A stretch of 60,080 nucleotides of DNA from Streptomyces sp. NRRL S-646 (GTDB lineage Bacteria; Actinomycetota; Actinomycetes; Streptomycetales; Streptomycetaceae). The stretch lies in NCBI RefSeq assembly GCF_000720765.1, contig NZ_JODC01000036.1:1-60080 (forward strand), in the 5' to 3' direction. Each line of letters starts with the position of its first letter. Within the stretch, counting starts at the first letter, position 1. The position numbers and the translations under genes were made by a program. Below the pieces are notes generated by a model. The model searched no databases. It was given only the letters and a program-made list of their open reading frames with translations, and was not told the origin of the DNA. Positions 38,393-48,709 of this stretch are shown in pieces.

Positions 38393-41300
38393 TCATTTGT
38401 GAGAGTCGGGATCTCCAGGATTCGCCGCAAGCCAATCGCGTACGACTTGCGCATCCTGGAGACGACCGAGGCCGAGGAGTGCCCCGGCCTGCAATCTCAA
38501 CACGCTACGCAGCATCGAGATGAACCCTGCGGGTTCCACGGCTATAAGCGTGCGGTAGATCTCCACGGCTTCTGCGGCCACCTCCAGGGCCTCCGCCCAG
38601 CGTCCCGCCGCATAAAGATGGGCGCCGAGGTTGTGCAGCGAGTGGGCGAGGTCGGGTTCGTGGGCGGCGGGGTTGCCGGTGACGGGGTCGGCCAGACGCC
38701 GATAGATCGCCACCCCCTCTGCGGCTATCTCCAGGGCCTCCGCCTGCCGCCCCGCCGGCGACAGGCAGTTGCCGAAGTTGGTCAGCGAGAGGGCGAGGTC
38801 GGGTTCGTGGGCGGCGGGGTTGCCGGTGACGGGGTCGGCCAGACGCCGATAGATCGCCACCCCCTCTGCGGCCACCTCCACGGCCTCTGTATGCCGCCCC
38901 GCCGGCGACAGGCAGTTGCCGAGGCTGGTCAGCGAGCGGCCGAGGTCGGGTTCGTGGGCGGCGGGGTTGCCGGTGACCAGGTCGGCCAGACGCCGATAGA
39001 TCGCCACTGCCTCTGTGGCCGCCTCCAGGGCCTCCGCCCACCGCCCCGCCGCCAACAGATAGACGCTGAAGTTGTTCAGCGAGCGGGCGAGGTTGGGGTC
39101 GTGGGCGGCGGGGTTGCCGATGTCCGGGTCGGCCAGACGCCGATAGATCGCCACCCCTTCTGCGGCCACCTCCACGGCCTCTGTATGCCGCCCCGCGTCT
39201 GACAAGCCGTGGCCGAGGTTGGTCAGCGAGGCGGCGAAGTCGGGTTCGTGGACAGTGGGGTCGCCGGTGACCGGGTCGGCCAGGCGCCGATAGATCGCCG
39301 CCGCCTCTGCGTTGACATCCAGGGTTTCTGCTCGCCGCCCTGCCGCCGACAACCCGATGCTGAGGTTGGCCAGCGAGCGGGCGAGGGCGGGTTCGTGGGC
39401 GGCGGGGTTGCCGGTGTCCGGGTCGGCCAGTCGCCGATAGATCGCCACCGCCTCTGTGGCCACCTCCAGGGCCTCCGCCCGCCGCCCCTCCTCCGACAGA
39501 CAGACGCCGAGGTTGTACAGCGAGAGGGCGAGGGCGGGTTCGTAGGCGACAGGGTTGCCGATGTCCGGGTCGGCCAGTCGCCGATAGATCGCCACCGCCT
39601 CTGTGGCTACCTCCAGGGCCTTCGCCCGCTGCCCCGCCGTCGACAACGAGTCGCCGAGGTCCACCTCCAGGGCCTTCGCCCGCTGCCCCTCCTCCGACAG
39701 ACAGACGCCGAGGTTGGCCAGCGAGTGGGCGAGGGCGGGTTCGTGGGCGGCGGGGTTGCCGGTGTCCGGGTCGGCCAGTCGCCGATAGATCGCCACCGCC
39801 TCTGTGGCTACCTCCAGGGCCTTCGCCCGCTGCCCCGCCGTCGACAACGAGTCGCCGAGGTGGTTCGTGGGCTGCGGGGTTGCCGGTCACTGGACCGGCC
39901 AGCCTCCGAAAGATCGCCACCGCCTCTGCGGCCACCTCCAAGGACTCCGCCATCCGCCCCGCCGCCGAAAGATGGAGGCCGAGGTTGTACACCGAACGGG
40001 CGAGGGCGGGTTCGTGGGCGGCGGGGTTGCCGGTGTCCGGGTCGGCCAGTCGCCGATAGATCGCCACCGCCTCTGCGGTCGCCTCCACAGCCTCCGCCGA
40101 CCGCCCCTCCTCCGACAACCCGCGGCCGAGTTCGTACAGCGAGGCGGCGAAGTCGGGGTCGTGGACGGCGAGGTTGCCGATGTCCGGGTCGGCCAGTCGC
40201 CGATAGATCGCCACCCCCTCTGCGACCGCCTCCATGGCCTCCATCGGCCGCCCCTCCTCCGACAACCTGCGGTCGAGGTTGGACAGCGAACGGGCGAGGG
40301 CGGGTTCGTGGGCGGCGGGGTTGCCGGTGACTGGATCGGCCAGGCGCCGATAGATCGCCACCGCCTCTCTGGCCGCCTCCAAGGACTCTGCTCGCCGCCC
40401 TGCCGCAGTCAGCTCGATGCTGAGGTTGGTCAGCGAGTGGGCGAGGGCGGGTTCGTGGGCGGCGGGGTTGCCGGTGACTGGATCGGCCAGTCGCCGATAG
40501 ATCGCCACCGCCTCTGCGGTCGCCTGCAGGGCCTCCGCCGGCCGCCCCGCCGTCCCCAACCAGTTACCGAGGGCGGTCAGCGAGTGGGCGAGGAGGGCGA
40601 GTTCTTCCTGTGCTCGGTTGCGTTGGGTTGCCGCGAGGTCACCAGTGAGTCGTGCTGCGAGGGACGCGAGGACGTGGGAGGTGGGCAGTGCTGCGAGGGC
40701 GCTCTCCAGAACTCGGCGGTGGGGGGTGATGGTGTCCAAGGTGGTGTTCAAGTCGTCCAGGACCTGGCGGCTGGCGGGGGTGCGCCGGGCGTTGTAGTGG
40801 GCCACGGCAGCGCGTGCTAGGACGATGATGAGTTGCGCCTTCTGGTCTGGGGCAGCGGCTTTCATGAGCACGGGCAGGCGGGTGCCGGGGCCGGTCAGGA
40901 CGGTGGAGGCGTGGTATTCGGCGACCCGGTCCGGGAGCAGGGAGCCCCAGTAGCGCCCGGCGTCCGGCGGGTACAGCGCGGCGAGCCACTCTGTTGTGGT
41001 GCCGATCTGGGTCTCGGGGATTCCGCGGATAGTGCGGGTCACCTTGCGGGCCTCGTCGTCGGTGGCGGCTCCGCATACGGCCGCGACCGCCACCGCGTGT
41101 GCCAGCGTCTTCGGCGTCAGGGCGTCCAATTCGAAGGCGGGGGTTTGTGCACTTCTAGCCCAGTAGCGCGCTTCATGCTGAAGTAGGACGTCCTCGGTGT
41201 TCTGGACCGGTGTGATCGTGACGGGGGCGGGGCCGTCCTGCAGGAGTGTGGTCAGGGCGGTCATCTGCAGGGTGAGGATGTTGTCGTAGCGCGGGCTGCG

Positions 41301-42749
41301 GATGTCGTCCGGGGCCTGGACGGCGGCGGCCAGGGCGCCCCAGTCGTATGCAGGCATGTCAGGGACCAAGGGCAGCAGGCGGGCGAGCCCGGTCACAGCG
41401 CGGGTGAACGCACGGGTACGGGCCAGGGGTGTGGGAGCGGCGGGCAGCAGCGGATCCAGTTCGCTCACGACAGTCGCATTGAGGATCTGGTGCGTGGTGT
41501 CGGTGGTGAGTCTGAAGGCGGCTGTGCGCCAGGGCCCGTCGGAACGGGCCAGCAGCAGCACGCGGACCTTGTGGCGGGAAGCCTGCAGGTGCTGGATCAA
41601 GCTGTGCAGGAGCTGCGGCCGGGCCTCGGCGTAGTCAACGATAAGCAGTAAGGGCAGGGCGGTGTCCAGGGGGGTGAAGTCGGTGTGGATGTCGTGGTCG
41701 GTGAGGCGGGAGTGCACGTGCCCGATAACCCACCTAGGACGGCCGAACTCTGCCCAGTCCTGTTCGTCCAGGAGGCCGGCCAGGCGGCGGGCCAGGCGGG
41801 TCTTGCCCTGTCCGCCGGGGCCGGTGATCGCCTGGACGGACAGAGCACCGGGGCCGGTTTTGCACCAGGCCCGCAGGCGCTGCAGTTCGCTGTCGCGGCC
41901 GTGGAAGGCGACTGCCTCGGTGTCGGCGCGCAGTAGCATGGCCGGGGAGCGCAGGTCGCGGTGGAGGGCTGCGGGGGCGAGCAGGTGGGCGGGTTCGACC
42001 GGTTCCAGGGCCGGGGTCCAGCCGGTGTGGCGGGTGAGGGCAGCGCGGAATCCGGGGGCGGCCAGGAGGCTGCTGGTGGGGGTGGCGGTGAGGATGGTGC
42101 CGCCGTCGGCTTTGAGGTCGTAGCGGGTGACGCCGCACAGCAGGTCGCCGTCGCGACTGTAGGCCAGCGCCGCAGCCCCGGACATGCCCGACCAGCGGGT
42201 CAAGGGCGAGGCTGGCTCCAGGTCCGGCTTGAGGGTGGGATCGGTGCTGGTGATCTCGTAGCGGCCAGCCAGGTATTCGCTGGTGGGGGAGATGCGCCCG
42301 TCAAGCTGCATGCCCCGGCGAGGGCCAGGGCCGGATTCCCTGTACATGCGGGGATAGCCGAACAGGCTCACCGGGTGCGGGCGGGTGCCGATGAGGCGGC
42401 CCCAGCGCTGCGGCGGGCGGGTGCCGGTGTCCTGGAGGGACTCGGGCACGGGCCAGCCGTCGGTGTCGTCGACCTCGACCAGTGCCGCATCCACGTCTTT
42501 GTCCTTGTGGTACCAGCGCACGGTCGCCGGGAACTCCCGGTCCGTACCACTGGCAGGCTCAGCAGACAGAGAGCCCGACCGACAGACCGTGATCGCTCCC
42601 CGCCGAGGGACGGACCCGTCGGCGCCCAGGATATGAGCGGCTGTCAGAACCAGCCGCGGCCCCACCATGTAGCCACTGCCGAAGTACGGGTTGTCCCCTT
42701 CCCCTGGCGGGCGCAGGCGCACCTGTACCAGCCGGTCCAACTCCCCCAT
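38393..42749 (-). CDS. trypsin-STAND NTPase-TPR conflict protein with frameshift in the repeat array
   Basis: From the ATG at 42749 the protein has a trypsin-like serine protease domain. His39 lies in LVLTAAHILG, the Asp in DVDAALVEVDD, and the Ser in RWSGMSGAAAL near residue 197. A STAND-type ATPase follows with P-loop GPGGQGKT (310-317) and Walker B LLLIVDYAEA. A helical region then leads to about 14 tandem 49-residue TPR units of the type AVAIYRRLADPVTGNPAAHEP. At about 39860 the frame changes inside a repeat (AAHEP then LGDSLSTAGQ). The native frame resumes in another register and runs to 38393 with a unique C-terminus. In such systems the TPRs sense an invader or partner, the ATPase oligomerises, and the protease is the effector. 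As it stands, translation gives a truncated or altered protein. Confidence 0.75.
38590..40620 (-). repeat. tandem 147-bp repeats encoding TPR units
   Basis: About 14 copies with a period of 147 bp (for example TGCCGGT words at 38674 and 38821) encode the 49-residue TPR unit. Adjacent copies are nearly identical in long blocks, which points to recent duplication or gene conversion. One unit has an extra partial duplication (KALEVDLGDSLSTAGQ and following). The deletion at about 39860 joins two units out of frame. Confidence 0.85.
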
Positions 42750-42792
42750 GCCCCACGCCCCCTGGATCTCGCCTTGCTGTCCGCGCTGGTCG

Positions 42793-43134
42793 CTATTCCC
42801 GGTCCCCGACCTCGCTCGGGCGGCCGTCCGGCGTGTGCGGGTTCAGGCGCACCGTGACCCTGTGGGTGGTGGTCTCGGTCCTCTCGCGCTTTCCGCCGAG
42901 AGCGGCTCCAACGCCCACGACGGCGAACCGCAGCGAACCGTCCGCCCCCGTGTTCCGGCCCAGCTCCATGCCGAGCTCCACGGTGATCTCCCCCAGCCCG
43001 AAGCGAACGCCCCGGTCCCCCTGCCCATTGGGATCCGCGATGCGGGACTGGGCGCTGACGATCTGGTTGCGCAGCAACATGATCGCGTCCGCCAGGTCCA
43101 GCCAGTCATCGCCTGTGCCATGCGTGTCCGGCAT
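42793..43134 (-). CDS. Trypco2 domain protein (trypsin co-occurring domain 2)
   Basis: The protein has 113 residues. An N-terminal helix (LDLADAIMLLRNQIVSAQSR) leads into a beta-rich region: VRFGLGEITVELGMELGRN, then LRFAVVGVGAALGG and THRVTVRLNP. This is the pattern of Trypco2, a small domain found encoded next to trypsin-fused STAND or peptidase effectors in actinobacteria. It ends 43 bp before the protease-ATPase-TPR gene in the same direction, so they form an operon. It is thought to be a regulator, adaptor or substrate of the trypsin domain; this role is inferred from published comparative genomics of such systems. Confidence 0.7.
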   Translation of the reverse strand: MPDTHGTGDDWLDLADAIMLLRNQIVSAQSRIADPNGQGDRGVRFGLGEITVELGMELGRNTGADGSLRFAVVGVGAALGGKRERTETTTHRVTVRLNPHTPDGRPSEVGDRE

Positions 43135-43790
43135 TGCAGGCCCCCGTCCTGTCCGGCCTCGAAACCGGACATCAGCTACTCAATCCCCACGGCTGAGACA
43201 GCGAAACCAGCAGCACCTCCCCTGCAGGTCGAGGAGTTCCTCGCACCGCTCCCGCCGCTGCAGGCCCACATGGATGTTGCGATAACCGGGGAAGCCGGGT
43301 GCTTGCCCGCACTCCCGGCCGGGCAGTTGCGATGCCACGGTCCGGATCAGCACACCCCCACGCGCGGCTCGCGACTCGCTGCCTGGATCGCTTGCGGCGA
43401 GGCGTCTCGCGCACGAGGGCTGATGATGCGGCAGGTATCCGCGCAGGTGCACGAGGCCGGCTCGGTGTCGGCGGCTCGTTGCGCCGGCTCGTGCAGGGCT
43501 GCGCGGGTCAGGCGCAGTTCTGCCATACGGCGGTTGATGGAGGCCGTCCGCCGGCCAACAACAACGCTCGGTCCGCGTTCGTTCGATTTGCGCCGTGCAC
43601 CACTCCCGCGACGCGCCCCCTCGCCAACAGCACGTACCAGAAGGTCAGTTGGATCGACCTGCGGTGCGGCTTGTTGCCAATCAGGTGAATACCGGCTGGC
43701 CACCTTGCCTGGATCGAACAAATATCCGATTCTCGTGCTGTGAGGAAACGATCGCCGAGACAGGTTGGCCTGCGGAGGCAGGCGGGCGCC
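43135..43790. other. intergenic, no gene supported
   Basis: About 650 bp lie between the Trypco2 gene and the frameshifted zinc-ribbon recombinase. Overlapping open frames of 80-125 codons exist on both strands, but none has a family signature or clear ribosome binding site. The minus-strand promoter of the Trypco2 operon should be here. Confidence 0.35.
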
Positions 43791-45493
43791 CTACGAGTCC
43801 GTGCTGTCGCGCCGGTCTGGTCGGTGTGCGCGGTGCGCGGTGTAGGCGGCCCAGTCGCGTTTGGCCAGATTTCCCCAGGCGGCGGCGCGGCTTGGGTGCA
43901 GGCCGAGCAGGCCGAGCAGGCCGAGCAGGCTGGCCAGGATCGGCGACGGCAGCTGGGCCGCCAGATGCATCAGGGCGCTGTTGCGTGCGCTGCGGATGCG
44001 GGGCATTCCGAGATCGCGAAGGCGCCGGCCCAGGGCGAGATCGGTGAGTGGTCGGCCGGGGGCGCCGCCGGGGAAGAGCCAGGTGCGCTGCTGATCGGGG
44101 TAGCTGGAGTGGCCGCGGCGGCCGACCAGGTCGCGGACCAGGTCGGCCAGCGGATCCGGCAGGACGATCATGTCCGTACCGAAGCGGACTTCGACGCGGC
44201 GGTCTCCCAGGTGTACGTCCCCGACCGTGAGAGTGCTGATCCGGGACAGCGGCTGGGCGAAGAGCAGGACGAACAGGCCGGCGACGCGCAGCTCGATGGC
44301 CGCATGCTGGGTGTGCAGCAGCTCGTTCACCAGCGCCCAGCGGTCGTCGTGATCGATCCCCGCGGTCGGCTCGCTCTCCGGCGGCCGGTGCACGGTCACG
44401 TCGCCGGTCAGCCGGCGGGAGCGCGCCCAGGTCAGGAACGGCGCTACGTAGTTGCGCCCACCGGGGGCCTCGCGCAGCCACTGATCCAGATCTGCCTGAC
44501 GCAAGGTGGGCAGGTCCTGCCCGCGCTGCTCCAGCCAGGCCAGCAGGTCGGCGGCGCGGCTGATGCAGGAGCGGGCGCGGTGCGCCCGGGCGTAGCTGAC
44601 GGGCGCGGTAGCGGAGCTGGCGTGCAGCCTTCGCAGAACCTGCCACGTGGCGTAGGTGCGCACGATGCGAGCCTGCTCGGCCGGCCGGTCGGCGAGCAGA
44701 CTGTCCAGCCACGGCGCCAGGCGGGCCAGGTGGAGCTGGCGCTCGGGGAGGACACCCACGACGACGAGGAAGTCGCGCAGGAAGTCCGCCCAGCCCGTGC
44801 GCGGCAGGGCGTCCAAGCTCTCGTGGCTGATCGGCACCGTCCGGCGGCCATGTCTCCAAGCAGGACAGCGGCCTTGCTGATCTGCATCCAGTAGATCGTC
44901 GACTTGGGCCGCTCGACGGCCAGGAGCGCATCGAGCGCCGGCTGCAGCCGTGGGTGCACCTCCCCATCCGGGGCGGTGAGCAGCACGGTGGCGCGCTCGG
45001 CCAGCACGCACGCCGCGCAGTGGCGCCCGTAGTGGTGCTCCTCGCTGCCGCATCGCCGGCAGGCGAACGGTGAACGGCGCCCGGCGCACCTGGCGCACAC
45101 CCGCCGCCCCGGTGCCCGCGGGTCGGGGAAGATCACCACGGTGGGCTGCTCGCAGCTCGGGCAGGGGTGCACCGTGCGGCACAGCGCCCCGTAGCAGTGC
45201 TTACAGATCGGGCTGTCGGGCAGGTCGACGCGGAAGACTGGGCGCACGTTCCGGCAGCGTGCGCAGCGCACCAGCCGGCGTGGGCTGCAGCTGCCGCACA
45301 ACGGGCCGTCCGGCGTGCGCGAGTCGGCCCAGCTGCGTCGGCCGCAGCGGATACAGATCACCTGCACGTCCGGCTCGTGCCGGTAGCAGCGCAGGCACAG
45401 CGGCCCCTCGGCCAGGCGCCGGTTCACCGGCCGAAGCCGTCCGCAGCGAATGCACGGCTCCTGGCGCCGTCGCGCGTAGCACGCCTTGCACAA
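43791..45493 (-). pseudogene. zinc-ribbon site-specific recombinase-like protein, frameshifted
   Basis: The N-terminal 150 residues hold repeated CxxC pairs (CKACYA, CIRCGR, CLRCYR, CGSC, CARC, CKHCYG, CPSCEQ, CARCAG, CRRCGS), a tandem zinc-ribbon array. A helical core-binding region (TWQVLRRLHASSAT, then LPTLRQADLDQWL) and a divergent tyrosine-recombinase-like catalytic part (LLFAQPLSRISTLTVGDVHL) follow. At about 44847 one base is missing and the frame shifts (DMAAG then VPISHESLDALP). This type is the third gene of a common Streptomyces integrase operon. The start is uncertain: TTG at 45493 is used, but the frame is open to a CTG at 45577 overlapping the previous stop. A 9-bp repeat near 43900 encodes LLGLLGLLGL. 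Confidence 0.65.
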
Positions 45494-45573
45494 CCCGCCG
45501 CTCTCGCCGACCAGGCGCAGCTCCAGCCCGTCACGCCGGCACTCTGTGCAGCGCCCGCGGGGCCGCTGGTAGC

Positions 45574-45924
45574 TCAGTTCGACTCCTCGGGCGGCTTGAC
45601 GATCCGGGCGCGTACCGGCCGCAGCTCACCGACGCCGGTGCTCCCGGCATGCTGGTCGCCGACCGCGGCGTCCTGGCGCTGGGACTGCGGGAGTTCGAAC
45701 GGTTCGATGAGGTCGTTGGGTGTGCAGGTCAGGATGTCGCACAGGGCAACGAAGACCTCCATGTTCAGCCGCTGGGGCGGCTGGGTCACCAGCCGGTAGA
45801 CCTGCTCACGGGACAGGTGCACGCCCCGCTCGGCGAGCCGTGGCACCAGCTCGGAGGTCTGGAACATGCCCCGGGCGGCCATCAGCTGCCGCAGGTGCCA
45901 GTGAAAGGTCATCTTCCGCGTCAT
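45574..45924 (-). CDS. XRE-like helix-turn-helix regulator of integrase operon
   Basis: The protein has 116 residues. A Cro/C1-type HTH fills residues 8-75 (WHLRQLMAARGMFQTSELVP, LSREQVYRLVTQPP, FVALCDILTCTPNDLI). The C-terminal tail is polar. It overlaps the upstream integrase stop by ATGA and follows AAGGAGG. It is a candidate binder of the TTGCATCAGATGCAA palindrome upstream of the operon, though this is only a positional guess. Confidence 0.75.
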   Translation of the reverse strand: MTRKMTFHWHLRQLMAARGMFQTSELVPRLAERGVHLSREQVYRLVTQPPQRLNMEVFVALCDILTCTPNDLIEPFELPQSQRQDAAVGDQHAGSTGVGELRPVRARIVKPPEESN

Positions 45925-47033
45925 CGCGGGCCGCCTCCTTGTGGTGCGTAGACCCGGGCCAATGCCCGGGCCAGTATCTGGTTTTTGAAGTCGTTGCTCA
46001 CCGAGGTGTAGATCGCCGTCGCCGACGCACTGCGGTGGCCGACCTGCTCGCGCACGAACTGTTCCGGATAACCGAACTCGATCAAGTGAGTGATGTAGCT
46101 GTGGCGCAGGCAATGTGGCACCAGGGCCTTGTCCAGGCCGAGTTCGTCGCGCAGCTCGGCGAACCGCGTGTCCACGTAGTCCACCGACACCCGGCTGGCC
46201 CGTTCGGTCAGCCACAACGCCGGATGCCCCGCCCCGCGCATCCGCGGCCGGGCCTCCTCCACCCACTGGGTCAGGCCCTCGATCGCCCAGTCGAACTCCG
46301 GCACGCTCAGCACGGTGCGCCGGCGTGGCGGACTGCCGCGCACCGCCTTGCCGTAGCGCACGTGCAGCGACCCGTACCGGCCCCACTCCTGCACGTGCGG
46401 ATTCGGCCGCAGATCCGGAAGGTCCAGGCGGACCAGCTCCCGACGGCGCAGCCCCCAGGCGTACTTGACCTTGAACAGCATCGCGTCCCGCAACGCCGCC
46501 ATCGCGCCCTTACGGCCCCTGTCCACGATCCGCTGCACCCGGGCATCCGCATGATCGAAGAACGCCTGCAGCTCCTCGTGCGTCATCGGCCGCCGCTCGG
46601 GACGGCCCTCGTACTCATTCAGATGGGCGACGGTGTTGTACTCGTGGCAGATCTGTACTGGGGCCTGGCCGAAGCGTTCCAGGCACGTCGCCTGCCAGCC
46701 GTAGCGGGCATCGACGAGGTAGTCGCAGAACAAGCCCACGTCCATCTGGTAGCCCCGGATCGTCGAGTGCGCTCGCTGCTTGGCGCACAGCGCCACGGTG
46801 AAGTCCTCGACATCGCCGGGTCCCCAGCTCCACGGGTAGTCGCCGCTGAAGTCCCGGAAGCGCCGCAGCAGCGACAACCGCGGATTGATCATTGTGGGCT
46901 GCAGGAACCGGCTCTGCTGCTGCCTCGCCCAGCCCTCCAGCATCGCCTCGAACACGGCTGCGGCCTCGTCGAGATGGATCACCCCCTCGGCGAGCACCAG
47001 GTGCGCCGCGCCCGGCATGTCCAGTCGGCGCAT
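45921..47033 (-). CDS. tyrosine recombinase/integrase
   Basis: The protein has 370 residues. It has an N-terminal SAM-like core-binding domain (TIRGYQMDVGLFCDYLVD) and a catalytic domain. The first Arg is in YAWGLRRRELVRLDL, then LVPHCLRHSYITHLIEFG (His-x-x-Arg), VREQVGHRSASATAIYT (His and nucleophile Tyr). All catalytic residues are present. It heads an operon with the XRE regulator and the zinc-ribbon recombinase. GGAGGT lies five bases before the ATG, immediately inside the palindrome at 47048-47062. The enzyme may move the mutasome island or a larger element; its att sites are unknown. Confidence 0.85.
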   Translation of the reverse strand: MRRLDMPGAAHLVLAEGVIHLDEAAAVFEAMLEGWARQQQSRFLQPTMINPRLSLLRRFRDFSGDYPWSWGPGDVEDFTVALCAKQRAHSTIRGYQMDVGLFCDYLVDARYGWQATCLERFGQAPVQICHEYNTVAHLNEYEGRPERRPMTHEELQAFFDHADARVQRIVDRGRKGAMAALRDAMLFKVKYAWGLRRRELVRLDLPDLRPNPHVQEWGRYGSLHVRYGKAVRGSPPRRRTVLSVPEFDWAIEGLTQWVEEARPRMRGAGHPALWLTERASRVSVDYVDTRFAELRDELGLDKALVPHCLRHSYITHLIEFGYPEQFVREQVGHRSASATAIYTSVSNDFKNQILARALARVYAPQGGGPR

Positions 47034-47047
47034 ACCACCTCCCGCTG

Positions 47048-47062
47048 TTGCATCAGATGCAA
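47048..47062. promoter_or_regulatory. palindromic operator candidate TTGCATCAGATGCAA (site 1)
   Basis: This is a perfect 7-bp dyad about a central A, 15 bp upstream of the integrase start and next to its ribosome binding site. It is not the actinobacterial LexA box (GAAC-N4-GTTC). A near-copy overlaps the imuB start on the other side of the divergent promoter region. Confidence 0.6.
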
Positions 47063-47163
47063 CATTGTTGTGCTAGGGCCAGCGTTGGGGCAACCCTGCA
47101 GGTCGTGGCGACAGCACACCGCTCCGTGCCCGACGTCGCGAACCGGACGTTGCAGGCGGGGTG

Positions 47164-47177
47164 TTGCATCAGATGAA
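47164..47177. promoter_or_regulatory. operator candidate TTGCATCAGATGAA (site 2)
   Basis: This matches site 1 at 12 leading bases and covers the imuB ATG at 47173. Together the two sites, 116 bp apart, bracket the divergent promoter region of the integrase and polymerase operons, which suggests joint repression. Confidence 0.55.
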
Positions 47178-48709
47178 TAGTCCGGAGAACGTGCGTGCGC
47201 TAGTGATCTGGGCGATGGACTGGCCCGTGGTGGCCGCGGGTGCGGATCATGCGGAGCCGGTGGCGATCGTCGCGCGGGAGCGGGTGGTGGCCTGTTCGAA
47301 GGCGGCTCGCCGCCAGGGTGTGAAGCGCGGGATGCGGGTACGGCAGGCATCTGGACGCTGCCCCCAGCTCAGACTGCTCGACCGCGATCCCGAAGGGGAG
47401 ATGCGGGCGTTCGAGCCAGTGCTGCGGCTGCTGGAGAAGCGAATCGCCCCGCACATGGAGGTCCTGCGGCCGGGTCTGGTCGCCCTGCCCGCCCGCGGGC
47501 CCGCCCGGTACTTCGGCGGCGAGGACGCCCTGGCCGAGCAGATCACCACCGTGCTGGCGGAAGCCGGGATCGAGGCGCGTACCGGGGCGGCGGAGCGTGT
47601 TCGCCGCCGCTCTGGCGGTGCGCGCCCCTCAGGCCGGCCAGCTGGTGCCGATCGGGCAGACCGCGGCCTTTCTGGCCCCGTATCCGGTGGGGGTGCTGGG
47701 CCGACCGCGGCTGTCTCAGCTGCTGCCCCGCCTGGGCATCGCCACGTTGGGGGCGTTCGCGGCACTGCCGGGCGAGCGGGTGCTGGCCCGGTTCGGGCAG
47801 GATGCCGCCGCGGCCCAGCGCACCGCCCGGGGCCTGGAGGCCCGGCCGCTGAACGTGTCCGGGGCGGAGCAGGACTACAGCGTGACGCAGGCGTTCGAGC
47901 CGGCCGAGGACAACCTCGAGCCGGTCGCATTCATCGCCAAAGCGCTCGCCGAACAGCGACACGCCCGCCTCGCGCGGGTCGGCGCGGTGTGCGCCAGGCT
48001 GCAGGTCGAAGTGGGGCTCGCGACCGGGCTGCGTCTGTCGCGGCTGTGGCGGCACGAGGGGCGGCTCTCGGCGCTGGCGGTGGCCGAGCGGGTGCGCTGG
48101 CAGATCTCCGCCTGGGCCGAGACCGGGCAGCTCGATGCCGCCGCGGCGGGGATCACCACACTGCGGCTGGTCCCGGAGGGACTGTCGGCAGCGACCGACA
48201 GGCAGTCGCTGCTGTTCGGGCCGCGGATCGCGCCGCAGGAGCTGGAGCACGCCGCGGGACAGCTGCAGGCGATGCTCGGGCACCGCGCGGTGGTGCGCCA
48301 GGAACTCGCCGGCGGGCGTGGCCCGGGCGAGCGGGTCGTGACCATCCCCTATGGCGACGCGCGCTCGCGCCCCCGGGTGGAGGGGACGTGGCCGGGGCGG
48401 CTGCCGGCCCCGCATCCGGCCGTCGTCTATCCCACCCCGCGCCCCGCCCGGCTGCTGGCGGCGGATGGCAGCCCGGTCGGGGTAAGCGGACGCGCTCTGC
48501 TCTCCCAGCCCCCGGCCGCGCTGTCCATCGACGGCGTCGCGCCGGTCGCGGTGACCGGGTGGACCGGACCGTGGCCGGTGCTGGAGGACTGGTGGATCCC
48601 CGCCCAGGCCCGCCGCCTGGCTCGGCTGCAGCTCGCGTGCGCGGACGGCCGCGCCTGGCTCCTGCACATCCGGGAGGGCCGATGGGCGGTCGAGGCCCTC
48701 TATGGCTGA
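47173..48709 (+). pseudogene. imuB: ImuB-like Y-family polymerase accessory protein, frameshifted
   Basis: The first frame reads VIWAMDWPVVAAGADHAEPV, ERVVACSKAARRQGVKRGMR and PARGPARYFGGE, typical of actinobacterial ImuB (inactive DinB-like). At about 47595 the frame changes (TGAAE then VFAAALAVRAPQAGQL). The rest is collinear with ImuB to ALYG, including ERVLARFGQDAAAAQRTARG and QDYSVTQAFEPAEDNLEPV. ImuB links DnaE2 to the sliding clamp for damage-induced mutagenic synthesis. The ATG at 47173 is favoured over the upstream frame start. Its stop overlaps the dnaE2 start by eight bases. No imuA' gene is present upstream. Confidence 0.75.

Noticed and set aside
38505..39860. Arg/Gly/Pro-rich C-terminal extension of about 450 residues in the trypsin-STAND frame
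   Set aside because: It is the out-of-frame reading of the TPR repeats; the parallel frame gives clean TPR units to a natural end.
38590..40620. Regular repeats that could suggest a CRISPR array
   Set aside because: The 147-bp period is coding: each unit translates into a 49-residue TPR, without unique spacers of 30-40 bp.
38336..40820. Long plus-strand open frames opposite the TPR array
   Set aside because: Repetitive low-complexity translations that mirror the coding repeats on the other strand.
43135..43790. Small ORFs between the Trypco2 gene and the recombinase operon
   Set aside because: Several overlapping frames on both strands, none with a motif, good ribosome binding site or codon bias.
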